The notes under the pieces: model-generated
What the model was told of the DNA's origin: nothing
Databases searched by the model: none
Seen by the model: the letters and a program-made list of their open reading frames with translations, nothing else
Part shown: one piece after another, positions 24,201-36,555 of the stretch
How positions within the stretch are numbered: the stretch's first letter is position 1
Layout: each line of letters opens with the position of its first letter
Assembly: GCA_022495995.1 (NCBI GenBank)
Contig: JAFEMH010002491.1
Location: forward strand, 1-64,000
Reading direction: 5' to 3'
Length of the DNA stretch: 64,000 bases
From: Adenophora triphylla var. japonica
Lineage: Eukaryota; Streptophyta; Magnoliopsida; Asterales; Campanulaceae
Translations under genes and position numbers: made by a program

Positions 24201-25076
24201 ATTTGGGAGAGGCAAGGAAAATCTTAGGCATGCGGATTGACGGGAATAGGGAGTCGGGTAGATTGGTTCTTTCGCAAGCGAATATGTTGAGAAAGTCTTG
24301 GCAAGATTTTGTATGGAAGGGGCAAAACCAACGGGGACACCATGGGTTTGCATTTCAAGTTATCCGAGAAAGACTCGCCTAGGGACAAGGAAGAGCGTGA
24401 CAAGATGGAGGGAACTCCATATGCTTCAGCTGTGGGGAGTCTCATGTATGCAATGGTGTGTACAAGGCCGGACATTGCACATGCGGTGGGAGTTGTCGGC
24501 GGTTCATGGGCAATCCAGAAAGCAACATTGGGAAGCGGTTAAGTGGATCCTACGATACTTGAAGGGTACTGCTGGTAAGGCTCTATGTTTTTCAAGCAAG
24601 GAAGTGGTATTAGCGGGTTATGTTGATGCGGACTTGGCATCAAGTGATCTTGATAAAAGAAGGAGTACTACGGGCTATGTGTTTACATTGGGTGGTACAG
24701 CTATTTCTTGGGCTTCTAAGTTACAAAAGATCGTGGCTCGATCAGCTGCGGGAAAGCAGAATATGTGGCGATGACGGAAGCAAGTAACGAGATGGTTTGG
24801 CTGCAGAACTTCTTGGGTGAACTTGGGAAGACGCGAAGTGGTAATATTCTCTACAGTGACAGTCAGAGTGCAATTCACTTGGCAAAGAATCCGGCGTTTC
24901 ATTCGAGGACGAAGCATATTGAATTAAGGTTTCACTATATCAGACATCTCTTGGAGGAGAAGACTTTGTGGCTTGAGAAGATATTGGGATCGGAAAATCC
25001 AGCTGACATGTTGACAAAGGTTGTGAACCTTGAGAAGTTGAAGCTGTGCAAAGCTTCAATTGGGCTTGAAGAATGA
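21207..25076 (+). pseudogene. Copia-1 gag-pol, all domains present but frames broken
   Basis: gag opens at ATG 21,207 ('MGKDKQAVEKFDGSDFGYW') and runs to 21,701. The knuckle 'CYYCKELGHFKRDC' (C-x2-C-x4-H-x4-C) is near 21,925-21,970. A protease-like 'DSG'-type block near 22,060 is out of frame. Integrase: 'LELVHTDLWGPSPG' near 22,600, 'MTFIDDSTRKVRVYF' and 'CVRSDNGWEYEL' at 22,672-22,840. RT: 'YVDDMLIAGS' near 24,113. RNase H end: 'DSQSAIHLAKNPAFHSRTKH' near 24,860 and 'NPADMLTKV', ending at 25,076. About ten frameshifts or stops are needed, so it encodes no working polyprotein despite near-identical LTRs. Confidence 0.93.
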
Positions 25077-25175
25077 GAGAGGAGGATGGCACTACCATGA
25101 TCGAGGTGAGCACTAGGAGGACACCAAGGATGAGTTGAAGAACGGATACGGGGCTTTTATATGCGGTTGATCTCT

Positions 25176-25186
25176 AGGTGGGAGAT
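25176..25186 (+). promoter_or_regulatory. Polypurine tract of copia-1
   Basis: AGGTGGGAGAT directly precedes the TGTTGAG start of the 3' LTR, as expected for plus-strand priming. Confidence 0.9.
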
Positions 25187-25558
25187 TGTTGAGATAGGGA
25201 CCAACCTTCGTCGTTTCTAGGAGCAGTATGAGGCGGGTGCATCACCTGGATGGGGCGGGCGCCTCGCGTAACGTAATCTTGGCGTTGGCATCACTTGCTT
25301 GAGGCGGGCGCATGGCCATGCTTGGGGCGGGCGCCTCGAGCTCCGAAGGAAGGCATGGTTTTGGAGCAATTTCCAGGCGGCCGCTTGAGCACCTTGAGGC
25401 GGGCGCCTCAAGGCCGGCCAAGGAAATTTGTTCGTGGGCTTAATGCGTTTTCTGGGCTTAAGCTAGGGTTTGGTTTTATACTTTCTTGGGCATATATAAA
25501 GCAATGTTCCGCCCCTTTATTCTTGATTGCTTGGGTGTGGAGGGCCATATTCACAACA
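25187..25558 (+). repeat. 3' LTR of copia-1 (372 bp, 159 bp shorter than the 5' LTR)
   Basis: Matches the 5' LTR without visible difference for about 335 bp to CCCCTTTATTC, then jumps to the terminal TTGCTTGGGTG...CACAACA. The missing part lies between two TTATTC words in the 5' LTR, suggesting a microhomology-mediated deletion. Confidence 0.93.
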
Positions 25559-25633
25559 CGTCTTGCTAGACCAAACGGTGAACAACTCAAGCATCTGTGG
25601 CATGCCAATCATCTCACGAAGTATTATTTCTGA

Positions 25634-26395
25634 GATCATCGTCAACCCTCAGCGCCCTCAGGGCACCTTACTCGTGGTTCTTTATGTAACTTTGTCAAAG
25701 GAAATTTTTGAAGTTTTTGGAAGTTTGTAAGGGATATTTATAAATCCAAATAGTTTAAAAAGTTATCAAGAGTTCAGTCAATGTAAGATCGTTGATCAAA
25801 AGTTATCAATGGAAACTCGTCGCTTTGCTGAACATTCACTACAAACTCAAGAAACTTAGATCGGTCGTAGCCAGACTTCGACCACAATCACTTTGATCAA
25901 GTATAAAGATCCTTCGAAGCCAAGACTTTGACACTTACACCCACTTTAGCCAAGTATAAAGGTTAGACGAGGCCAGACTTCATCGATTGCTATAACGGAA
26001 TAAGACGATTCGTCTATACGATCTTGCCTCTGAGCAACGATCTATAGACCTTCGTACTATACCTACGAGCCATTGAGAAGTTAAAAAAGCACAAGTATCA
26101 ATAGAGGTCATCGCATTGAGACGACCTAAGTTCTGGTCATCACTTACGATGACCAAACAAACTTGTCTTCAAACGTACTCATTCACTAAGTTATTATCAC
26201 ATGCTATCTACATTAACATACAGATTAACAAGCATAAAATAACCCACATAAATTTAACAAGATATTGTCCGACCCCCTCTACGCAACGAGGAAACGGGCC
26301 ACTTACAAGACCAAAATTGTTTAAAACGATGTTTAGAAACACAACCAAAAGCGAAGCATTGTTTAAGACATTACAATCCATCTCAGGAAAACAAA
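25634..26395. other. Spacer between element B pol end and its antisense gene
   Basis: AT-rich, no gene seen. It should contain the 3' UTR of the minus-strand gene that stops at 26,396 and the 3' end of pol transcripts. Confidence 0.4.
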
Positions 26396-29300
26396 CTACG
26401 GTTGGTCGTTAGCATCGGTTGGAGGCTCATCAGGATCAGGACCATTATCCATGAAAGATGCATAATAGGCATCCAAGTTGCGGGAGTCCAGGGCTGGAAT
26501 AGGCCACTCGTCTAGCCCCGCTTTCTCATCATCTTCCTTGATGATGGCCAGATCGTTATCGTTGTAGGGAACAAGATGGTGGGCCAAACGAGCTTCCTGA
26601 TCGTAAGGATCTTCAGCACAAAGGTAAGCCAACTTCCTCGCAGAAACTAAGTCTTTAGTCTCCGGATCTACGACGATCCTTCTGGCTAGGTGCTTAGCTC
26701 CGACCCTAAAGAAACCCTTGGCCTTCTCGGTGACAGTCAAAAGATAATCAGCTCCTCCCTTAAACTCTTCGACTGCATCCAATTTAGCCTCATCCAAGGC
26801 AGCCTGATGATCAATCCTCATCGCCTCAATCTGACCCCGAGCAGCTTCACAGTCAGTTTTCGTCTTCTCAAACTTGGCCACGGCGGCACGAAGACCGGTG
26901 GTCAAGATCGTTGCATCCTTCTCCAACTTGGTTTTATTATTCTTCAAGATGTCGATCTCTTTCAAAGTCTCATCCTTCTGAGCCATTAAAGATTCATAGG
27001 CAGCGGTCAGCTCGCCGACATTGGTCTCAGCTTCCTTGAGCTTTTGCTCCGCAGTCTCCTTGGCCCCGACAGACTGAACCAGTTGCTCGCTACCCCTTTG
27101 CTCGGCGTTAATGCATGCCTTAAAGTCTGATGTCATAGCATCCATCATCGACGACATCTGCAACAATAGGATTATTATTATAAGTGTAAGACGACGAGAG
27201 ATTTATAAAAAACGCAAGTCTGAGTTACCTCAGTTTGGATCAGCCCAAAACGGGCATGATAGGTCTCGGAGTAAACTTAGCAGTTCTCAGCTGACGGACG
27301 AGCTCGACATCTCTGGCCCGTCTAGTTAGGGCCGTCCCTAGGATGAGTGGAGCACCGTGCCTCGACAAATAAGGAGTCCCGGTTATTTGGGGAGCCTTGG
27401 CATACAGAGTTGCCATTTCAATGGCCTTCCCCCTGGTCAGAGTCCTTGATGACGAGCCAGGAGTCTCATTCTGTGGAGTTGAAGGATCGGAGGAACTTAG
27501 AGGGTCGTTGTTGGATTTTTTGCTTCTCTCCCTCTCACCCCCAGAGCCCGCAGGATGATCCTTCCTTTTCTTACCGGCCTGACTGCCGGCCTCCAGCTGT
27601 TCGGGGTTGGAATCAGAGCTCCCCACGGTCTCCATGTTGAGGTGCTCACCCTCCTCATAAACGACCATCTGGGTATCTGCGCCGGCGACAGCACTTATCT
27701 CGACCCCAGCCTCGGAACCTGCGGCCTTCTCCAGCTCGTCCAATCGAACTTGACGACCTCCAGTGTTAAGCCCTTCAGTTACGGGCTCCATTTCTATCAA
27801 CGGGATGGCACCAGTAGTGTTCTTGGGAAGCTCATCATTTCTTTTCTCCATATTATCCTGAAGATCGTGTACAGCATTCGACGCCGCTCGATCCCTCCTG
27901 GACACCCTTCGATCATTAGCCCTGATTATGCCACTCATAATGTCAGCTTCGATTCGGTCGGCGTCTCTTTCAGAAAGAATTGCAAGACAAAAATAAAGAT
28001 CAAGTCATTATCGACGAGACAAAAAAGACGAATGATCACAAAGAAAAAGACAAGTTATAAGGACTACCCCAAGTCATCTCTAAATTAACACAACGTTCCT
28101 CTGGACGGGCGGCATGTGCCCCAGCACATTTAACACAATTTGATCCCTGGGCCAAGTCTTCGTGGATGACCCAAACGGGATAACGAGCATCAGGGTTAAT
28201 TTTTACCAAGGGTTTTGGTCCTATCGACAGCTTAGACATCATGCCCGCCTTGATATATCTCCAATGTGAGGCTTCTATGTCTTTATAAGACACCCACCCA
28301 AGAACTAGCAGGTCGTCAATCTTTTTCTTCAAATCCTTGGCCCAGGGGGCCTCCCATACCAGCTCGTCCGAAACCATCCTCTGATCATGTGGGAAGGGGA
28401 ATTGCCAACCCACTCTACTCTCTACAACAATCATATGGTTTTCCCAACCATACACTTTGTTCTGAGTGTCCAAGAACAGGCCTCGTACATTCCTATGCGA
28501 AGCAACACTTACAACAGACTTCCCCCGAAGAGTGGATCCGGTCGTCCTGTAATATTGACGAAAAACCTTGTTGCAAGGCTCGTAGCCAAGGAACCTGCAG
28601 ACGACGATAAATGAAGAGAGGATCCTGACAACATTGGCACTCAGCTCCATTGGCACGCAGTTTGAATCCTCCAGGAACTCATTTATGAAAGGATCAAGTG
28701 GTAACCTCAATCCAAGCTCGAAGTGTTTGTAGAAAAAAGCTACTTTCTCCTTGCTAGTCAGAAGGGATTGACGACGAGGCTCATACTCGGCCAAACTGAG
28801 ATATTCAAGTCTATACGTCGAGGCTTGGACTCTGAAGGACCCTCGTAGGGCATCAATCATCTGCTTCCCAACATCGCCCTTCCTCGTATTGACCTTGGTA
28901 ATGGCCTAGTCCCCTTGCGCCCCGGCTCCAAAGCCTCATTCATTCCTCCCAGCTCGTACACTGGTATGGAAAGCATTAACTATACGGGGACCCCCGACAC
29001 TTGTGCTAGCCTCGTTGTTTTCTTGATTCGGTTGCTGGGAATGACCGTCGTGATCCATTGCTACAAAACAAGGGGAAAGAGAAGGGGAATCAGTCCTAAC
29101 ATCCTTAGGCGACGACCTATCTAAAGGCAACCTAGATTCCCCTGAAACCATATCCCTAAGTGAATCACGACGGGACAAGGAGTAGTGAGTTTGGATGTGG
29201 TTGGGTAGGCCGTTCATTGACCTGAAAGGTGTTACCCTTGGATCATCCTCCTCAAATTCCCCAAGAACCTCACCAACTGGAAATCCTAAAGGCTCATTTT

Positions 29301-29450
29301 TCAAAGTCAAATTTTACCAGAATTGAGGAGCATTCAACCAAAGGGATTTCTCTCCAAATACCCCTAGCACATTTGTATACCCTTTGATTGAGCCCAAAAC
29401 CAAATTTAACTCCCCTCTCAAACTTACTGTTTTAGGCGCCATTATTCAAA
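26396..29450 (-). pseudogene. Antisense accessory gene, Transposase_28-like ('putative gypsy type transposon' family), element B
   Basis: A spliced minus-strand gene. N-terminal frame at about 29,442-28,936 (in-frame TAA near 29,315). Domain frame 28,860-28,036 carries 'FELGLRLPLDPFINEFLED' and 'CRFLGYEPCNKVFRQYY', diagnostic of the Transposase_28 family (G-L-R-LPL-x-PF ... FLG-EP). A Ser/Asp-rich linker exon runs at about 27,972-27,240 ('GERERSKKSNNDPLSSSDPS') and a coiled-coil exon at about 27,157-26,396 ('EQKLKEAETNVGELTAAYES'). Splice signals fit: acceptor TTTCTGAAAG near 27,973, donor G/GTAACT near 27,226, acceptor TTGTTGCAG near 27,158. One TGA near the end of the linker exon interrupts the frame. 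It has its own TATA box at 29,743-29,736. Function is unknown. It lies convergent to pol, as in elements A and C. Confidence 0.78.
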
Positions 29451-29735
29451 TTTCTAAACCCCAAGAAAAACCCAGAAAATGAAGAACAATCAAAAGAATT
29501 ACCTAAAGAAGGAGGTGCAGACGTGTTTTCTGGTGAGTTTTTCGGTGGGAGATCGAAAAAATTCCTTATCCAAGCTCCCAGGTGCCTTACAAACGGAGAA
29601 GCCAGAACCGTTCAGGTCGCCGGAGATGAGTTTTCTTGCTCGCCGGAGTTCTTACTGCTCGCCGGAATTTTCCTCCTTGCTATATGCTCTCAAGGATCTC
29701 AGGTACGAAATGTTCAAAATGGTGGAGGGGGGAGG

Positions 29736-29743
29736 TTTTTATA
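29736..29743 (-). promoter_or_regulatory. TATA box of the element B antisense gene
   Basis: Minus strand GAGTATAAAAACCTCC, about 295 bp upstream of the first Met near 29,442. This suggests the accessory gene has a promoter separate from the LTR. Confidence 0.55.
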
Positions 29744-29989
29744 CTCAGAGAAGATGAAGGGTTTATGCCTAGGAAACCCAAACGGAGAAATGATAGGGGC
29801 ATTAAATACCCTTTGTGATTTCCAAGGAGAATGTCCCATCATGGGACGCGTGTCACTTAATAAAGGAATCCTGGCCATCCACGTCATCAATGCTGACGTC
29901 ATTACAATTCAAAATTCAAATTGACGGTCGTACGGATAACCCTAAGATAAAACGCAAACTCCTGGCCCGTCAAGACGACCCATGAGTTG

Positions 29990-30870
29990 GGGGCCACTGA
30001 ACGGGATATTTCGTGATGGGCCGGGCCCAATACATTCCTACGAGCTAGAGGCCCAACGAGCCCACTAAGGGATCAAGATTAATGAAGCCCATCAAGGTTT
30101 GGGACATGGCCCGTCGACGCACTAGATGGCGGTCGTCGCCAATGAGCGACCAAGCCCATATAACGACGAGCCTTCCCACCACATGACTCAAAGCCCATTA
30201 AACGAAGGATGACCGTCGTCGCCATTGAGCGACCTAACTCACCTGGAGAACGAGGCAACTCACTCGTCCACTCGTTCATCGAGTCCCGATGAGCCGACGA
30301 CCTTACTGGACATACAGCTCCAGGTCGTCCCTTCATTTAGCTTCCTCAATAAGCTTGATTAATTAGCTATTTTGGGGTAAAGTCAGACCTGACACTGGGA
30401 CATTTTGCGCGTGCAATCACGGAACCAGTAGTAGGGCCAAAAGGTGTGCAGATTGACTTTCCATTATAAGGCAAACCACTTATCCGTATCAGACACAGCA
30501 GTGTCCTTACTTAGGCGGAGCAATCCCAGCGTGCCACGTGTATGCCTAGGGAACAAAACTGATCCAACTGTTGGCAACTACCCAATCCAACGGCTCAGAT
30601 GAAAACTCTAATATCATTTCACCCACTATAAATATGAGAGCAGAATCATGGACTAAGGTAATGCTTATTTGCATATTTACGTACACACAAACCCTCCATA
30701 TTATTAACACCATTTTCAGTCCATACGCTGATTCTCACGTCGGAGGGCCTTGCCGGAAGAGCCCCGACGTAGTTCACGATTCTTTTCTTGTGTTGTGCAG
30801 ATCCCAAGTCAGCTCAATCACTTGCTGGACAACAGTAGCTGATCCCGAACGCTTTCCTGCATCATCACAC
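29990..30870 (+). mobile_element. 3' LTR region of element B (ends approximate)
   Basis: Starts around GTTGGGGGCCACTGAACGGG, has a plus-strand TATA box at 30,627, and an R/U5 block with CACGTCGGAGGGCCTTGCCG (about 30,738), a sequence I recognise from plant Tat-type gypsy LTRs. It ends near 30,850-30,870. The 5' LTR is missing, so the limits cannot be fixed. Confidence 0.55.
30627..30634 (+). promoter_or_regulatory. TATA box of the element B LTR
   Basis: CCCACTATAAATATGAG in the LTR, about 110 bp upstream of the GTCGGAGGG R/U5 block. Confidence 0.55.
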
Positions 30871-30899
30871 TCTTCTAATAGTTTCTTCATGTCAGTTTG

Positions 30900-32432
30900 A
30901 CGCTCCTGTATTCCCTTTGAAATGTAGCCTTCGTTCCATTTATAAGTTCATAAATACATGCTAATAGTCCTTAGACGGCACATTTTTTGTAATTTTACTT
31001 GAACTAAAAAGGTAAGAATACTACTTCGTTTAGGGACGGACAGGAAGATTTTCTTCTCCTTAACTTCACCCTGCATGTCCTATATATCTTCTACCAATGA
31101 GACTTCGTCATTTTACGTACATAATTTGACAATTACAGTTTTTCAGAACCTTGAACATATATATTGTGTTTGTACCAATGAGACATGGTCATTTTACAGG
31201 CCTTAATTTAGTGTGAAGCCAATAATTTCATTTGTGCATCTAAAGATCCAGCGACGACAAGGAGAACAGGGATCGAGTACTCCAACTACCAGTGAGACGT
31301 AATTGATAAGCACAACTTACAAATACGTAACTGTCCTAATTTATCCATAAAGTCGTCGCTTTCTGATATCTTTCTTTTCAAAATCATAAAGATTATTGGA
31401 CGAGGAGCTGATTCTAGCTTTGTCAGTATCCTTTTGTCAGACTATTGCTTCTTCGGCCAATGATGCATAAATATAAGCCAATTATAGTCCGTAATAAACA
31501 AAAGGTTGACAGTATCATTAACAAATTGGATTAGCAGAACAGAACGAGCGTGGGAAGTTGGCAACCAAAAACTTAATTAGTCATTACATTTTCAAACCAC
31601 ACATTCTGACGTTTACACCATATTAAAACAATGCTCTAGCATATAATACAGACAATGCTCAAAACCCCACATAGGCAACAAGACAAACACCCAGCCTGCA
31701 AGCGCAAGGCATTCCAAAGGACTGAAACATAAAAACCTCAAGATTGGATTTTGAAAGCCCAAATGACTACTCCTCCGTCCCAAAATACATGTCTATTTAT
31801 TTTAGAAATTACTAAATTTTCTCTCGTCAAACAAGTTTTAATAGTATAAAATATACATATTTCTGTAACCCCACATAGGCAAAAAGACAAGCACTGGGCC
31901 TGCAAATCACACCAAATGACCAAAACATTATAACATAATAAAGAATTGACTCAGTCTAAGTGTTATTGTTCTCTTCCGTTAGATTGATTTATCTCTATTA
32001 TTTGCGTAAAAGCCATTAATAAAGATAATTATTTTAATGCGTATGATGAGTAGAGAGAGACCCAAGGATGAGATTTGGGCTTGGAGTGGACCGGTAGTAG
32101 ACTATATTGGAGGTTCACAGTAAAGTTATTAAGATAATACTCCTACTATACTTTGTTTCCCGGAAGTAATAAGTGTTAAACAAAGAAAAAAACAATGAAA
32201 TGAAAAAACAGATTAAAATAAAACTCGACTTGTTCACTCTAACAGGACAACATAAGCCAAAAACAGCAATGCAGCGCAGCCAGAGCCGCGAACGTGCGAA
32301 AAAGTAGTCACATTGAACTACAAATCCCTATCAAACATACATAATAGAGAAATACTACAAAGTAGAAACATAAACAAAACATAATATAAGTACTAAAACT
32401 GTTGAAGCAGACTAAAGAACTGCTTTCCACCC
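30900..32432. other. Intergenic AT-rich DNA 3' of the first NAC gene
   Basis: No gene seen. A single Stowaway-like end (CTCCTCCGTCCCAAAATACATG) lies near 31,770. No matching partner end was identified. Confidence 0.5.
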
Positions 32433-33735
32433 TTAACTCGAGCTTTCCTTTTCATTATCATTTTGATCATTAGTATACGTCCAAGAGTTAGGCGAATTTT
32501 GATCAAAGATGCCCGAGTTTTCCGAGTCACTTGAGGTGAATGAAAATTGCCTCCCGTTTGGGATATTCAAAAGCATTTCTTCGTCAAAATTTCCAACAGA
32601 AAGCACTCTTCTAATACCTGCCAAAGCATCTGTCATGGAAAAATCTGGCTCCATGATTGTTTCAGTGTTAAAGTACGTATCTGGAATATAGTCTTCTGAT
32701 TTTTCATCTTGGAAGGTAATTATATGTTGTCCATAATCGTTTAAAACCTCTTCCTTATGTTTTGGAGCAAAATTATTTTCTTTGAAATAATTTATTTTCT
32801 CAATGATATCTTTTTCTTCAAAGCTGTCTGAAGGATCACTGCAAGAGGAGCTAGCAATGCTATCATTGCGCGTGTATTTTGTAGGCATGTCACTCTTGTG
32901 TCGTATACGACATAAAACCCAGTCATCCAACTGCAATAATTAAAAAACGAAAACCCATTAATCAATTATGTTAAGAAATAAATATGTATGAAAATATAAA
33001 AAATATTAGCAAGGATTTTATGCTTTTGAACTTACTCTCATTGACCCTCTTATCCTTGAAGAATGGCTACTTTGGTCAAGTAGCCTATATTCATACATCA
33101 TCCAGTTTGTTTTTGAACCCTTTGGAGGGCGTCCGCGGTAAAATACCAGGGCTTTCTTCACACCAATGCATTGGGAACCCTTGGATGAAAGAATTGCCTT
33201 ATCTGTACCCGTGGCCTTCCAATATCCAGATGCTGCCGCCCTATTGGGACGGGCACCATTTGGATATTTCCTGTCTCTTGGGCTAAAGAAGAACCATTCA
33301 TCCTCACCAAACAAGGCCTTATCTGCAAAAAAAAAAAATAGTAAAAGAAACCATCAAACTAATATAAAATCTAGTATGAGTTTTGTATAAGATGGTATCA
33401 CCAATTTGGTCAAAAGAAAAAATAAATAGAAACAATATAAAATACAATATATATCTATAAATGTATATACATAAATGTATATACATAAATGGATAAATAT
33501 ATGTATATATATACACATATATGTGAGTACATATAAAAGAGAGGGTGAATTTACCAGGAAGCTCCCATGGATCGAACTTGTAGAGATTGATATCAGCTAT
33601 CAAAGAGTTAGAAAAGTTTGAGGAAGAAGAAATCTTCTTCTTCAGATAATGAATAATCAGCTCTTCATCGGTTGGATGAAATCTAAAGCCAGGTGGGAGA
33701 ACAGTGTTAAGAAATTGTGTGTTTTCCATTTGCAA
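32433..33735 (-). CDS. NAC domain transcription factor, gene 1 (intact, about 321 aa)
   Basis: Three exons on the minus strand: 33,735-33,555, 33,322-33,036 and 32,930-32,433, with GT-AG borders (donors CCTG/GTAAAT and AGA/GTAAGT, acceptors TTTGCAG and TATTGCAG). The protein starts [10 protein letters not shown]; the second Met two codons on is an alternative start. It contains all five NAC subdomains: A '[19 protein letters not shown]', B/C '[20 protein letters not shown]' then '[13 protein letters not shown]', D '[20 protein letters not shown]', E '[14 protein letters not shown]'. NAC proteins bind DNA as dimers in the nucleus. The spacing and motifs resemble the SNAC/NAP-NAC025 group. The acidic Ser/Asn-rich C-terminus (about 165 aa) is probably the activation region and ends in a motif shared with its two neighbours ('RRVLSVG' ... 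'[16 protein letters not shown]'). No frame defect seen. Confidence 0.93.
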
Positions 33736-33781
33736 ATGGTTGAGATTATTTTGAAGCGTTTTTCTTCCAAAGAAAGAGGAA

Positions 33782-33792
33782 CAAATTTATAG
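33782..33792 (-). promoter_or_regulatory. TATA box of NAC gene 1
   Basis: Minus strand CTATAAATTTG about 50 bp upstream of the start codon. A palindromic GATCT-CCCCA-AGATC lies about 31 bp further upstream (33,823-33,837), and a near-identical element precedes NAC gene 2. Confidence 0.55.
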
Positions 33793-33799
33793 CGAACTG

Positions 33800-36550
33800 A
33801 ACAAACCTTAAATGTTGTCGGGGATCTTGGGGAGATCTTCTGTAGCTTATAATAATCATAATGTCATAGTTACAGCGTATACTTTGATTATTAAAATTGC
33901 ATGCAAGGATCATCGAGTAGGATGTTCCAAAGCAAATCTTCTTTGATGTTTACTATGTACATTATCTTGATTGGCTCCGTATCTACCCGTATCAAGTTTG
34001 TTGGATTTTCATGATGAAATTTCGCTGTGTTTAATCTAAATTGCTTGCATCATTTGTCAGCTGCACAAATCTGTAATAAGAATTCATTAGATAATTAGGT
34101 TATTCCTTTGCAAGGGGAATATAAATTAAAGGCATAAAAGACGGCTTTTCCTTGACCAACTACTGTTGGATTTTTCTGTGCTGAGTATTATTTTCTTTTC
34201 AAGTTTATATAAATCTTATCTGTATAAAGTTAACATTGCCTTCTTGGAGTCATACCTCTCTGCCTGCTGATACAGAGTAGAAGCTAACCTTCGTTTCTTC
34301 TCATTTTAGCTTTAAATTCAAAAAAGTTGACTATTAAGCACTTTTATCCCCGAATGATTCCCCATATGGTATATTGACATAATGATTACAAGTGTAAATT
34401 AGAACACGATGATTGATAATGGAGTCTATTTAGTAACTTCCCCACAAAAATATATAGACATTCACGTGGGGTCAATTTTTTTTTTTTTTAACGAATAAGA
34501 ATTAATTAAGGGTGGAGAGGAACTGTGTTATGCAAAGTTTTTTTTATCGCTTGCTACACTGATTTTATCAAACAGTAGATATTGCCGAAGATCTAGCAGC
34601 ATAAACTATTCCATACGTTTGGTGTTCAGTGAAAATGACACCATATGACAACGTTGATAGAATTATTCTAAAGTCTTCGTGCGTTCTTTATTTACCATAA
34701 ATGTTCCTCTCTAGCAATATTCATCAAATTTCTGTAGTGTAGCCGTCCATGCAGATTATTCGTTGCTCAAATATATGCTGATGCTGATTATTTACTTATG
34801 TATAGTTAACACAAGGTTTTTTTTTTTTTTAAATCATTGTTTCAATATTCAACCGATAAATGAAATCCTCATACTCTCTTTTACTGATGCATAAGAATAA
34901 TATTGTGAAAGCATAAGAATAAGATAGCGAAAGCATAGCCTATAGCAGCTATGGTGTTCTCGTCTGTACTTATTCCGCGTAGTATTATTTATCACCTAAA
35001 AACTCCATCTTTGACTAAGCCAAAAAAAATAGAGAGAAAATAAAAGGGAAAAGACAAGACCAAGTCTAAACAGATTGAATATACAGTACTCCCTCCGTCC
35101 CTGAAAGATTGTCCCATTTGCCATTTTGACCTGTCCCAAAAAGTATGTTTCATTTCTAAACTTAGGCATGGATGTTAGTGCAAATCTACTAAGGTACAAG
35201 AAGGTGAAGCTCTTTCTTAATAATTGCAAAATGTACAACAGGACAATTTTTAGGGACGGAGGGAGTATATCTTTATTTTCGAAAGGTTTTATTATAACAT
35301 TGTATTAATATATATACAACCTAGAAACCACTTATTAAGGAAATACTTATAATTACAAAAGGAGAAGGAATACTATTACAATAAGAAATTATAATAAGGA
35401 AACTATTACAATAAGGAAACATAATATATGATTGTGATTTGGTATATCTCTATCAACGATTTCAGTACCAATAACATATTTTATCCAATTTTAGTTCCTT
35501 TTTTACGCAAGCTAGTAATATCGCTTACGAATATACTTTTTAAGACAAACAAGTTGACATAGATTTTACCCAATGTAATAGTTCAGCTGATTCTTTAGCA
35601 TACCTTAGGTGACTTGGAGATAATTTCAGTGACTTTATCTAAAATTTACTACACCTCCATCACCCCCCGCCCCTCGCAAAAAAAAAAAAACATTTGACAT
35701 GACAATATTTTGGATCAAGTTTTACTTGCTGGTACCTTGCACGCACTAGAATTAAGACTATTTGTTTCGGGACATCCCAAAAAGGAAAGTTGGACTATAT
35801 TTTTGGGACAGGGGGAGTATGTGAAAGGTGTTGCTTGAGAGCTGAGACAATTTTCATTCATGGATTAATCAAGTAAAGTTTAGACTATCGGAGGCCGAGA
35901 GTTTGTTTAGAAGATGAAATCCTGGCAAACAGATCCTTAAGTCGGCCCAAGATGCCTGGTGCCAACTGTAGCAAGAAGCAAGAAAAAAACAGAAACAAAT
36001 TATTTAGCACGAAAAGAAACTCGGGTTTGTAATTCAAAGCTTGTATGTATCCATTTGCTTCAATCATTATGAACTAGCTAGTACTAAATCCAATTATTAA
36101 AGAAAAATAGAGATAAACATTTCCGTTATTATTATTGACAGTAGGCGTGAGGAATTCTTCTATGCTCAAGATTATTGGTTCTGCTATTTTCTTCTGAATT
36201 TTCCTCGATTGAAATGGTCATGGCTTGTTTGTCTTTATCATTTTCAAAACACGGAGAGAGAAAGAAAGAGAGAGAGAGAGAGACGCCGCTTCATTTATTT
36301 GATTAATTATGGGTTGTAAACTCACATAATATTGCGTATTAGCCATTGGATGTTGTACTTTCAAAGTGTTTGATGAGAGCATGAACTTGCAGACTCTTAA
36401 CTTAAGCTGCATATTGGAGTTCTTTTCAGAAGCCAACTTAACTAAATTTTCATGGATTTTTTCACTTCGACATAGAAAATTTATTACAAGGCTATTTTTA
36501 AAGAATTAATATTACAAAATATTTCAAGAAGCCACCATATGTGACGTAGA
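33800..36550. other. Intergenic region between NAC genes 1 and 2
   Basis: AT-rich, no gene recognised. Contains the Stowaway at 35,087-35,267, a lone Stowaway-like end at about 35,775-35,820 (GGGACAGGGGGAGTA), and a GA-rich tract at 36,255-36,283. Confidence 0.55.
35087..35267. mobile_element. Stowaway MITE (about 181 bp with TA duplications)
   Basis: Flanked by TA and begins CTCCCTCCGTCCCTGAAAG; ends TTTAGGGACGGAGGGAG followed by TA. The inverted termini and TA target are diagnostic of Stowaway (Tc1/mariner-derived). Confidence 0.9.
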
Positions 36551-36555
36551 ATTAT

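Larger units (their letters stand above)
20621..25558 (+). mobile_element. Copia-1: complete-length Ty1/copia element (4,938 bp) nested in element B integrase
   Basis: 5' LTR 20,621-21,151 (531 bp, TGTTGAG...TCACAACA), primer-binding site at 21,154, gag-pol remnants 21,207-25,076 in copia order (gag, protease, integrase, RT, RNase H), polypurine tract just before the 3' LTR (25,187-25,558, 372 bp), and CGTCT duplications on both sides. No difference was seen by eye in the shared LTR parts, which points to a recent insertion. The 3' LTR lacks 159 bp. Confidence 0.95.
19650..30900 (+). mobile_element. Element B: 5'-truncated Ty3/gypsy with antisense accessory gene and 3' LTR
   Basis: Order on the plus strand: integrase (19,650-20,620, resumed at 25,559-25,633 after a nested copia element), spacer, minus-strand Transposase_28-like gene (29,450-26,396), then a 3' LTR with TATA box at 30,627. 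gag, protease, RT and RNase H are missing at the left, where element D abuts. The layout is the same as in elements A and C. Confidence 0.75.

Noticed and set aside
26690..28610. Plus-strand ORFs across the element B accessory gene
   Set aside because: Opposite-strand shadows of a spliced minus-strand gene with recognisable domain landmarks and splice sites.
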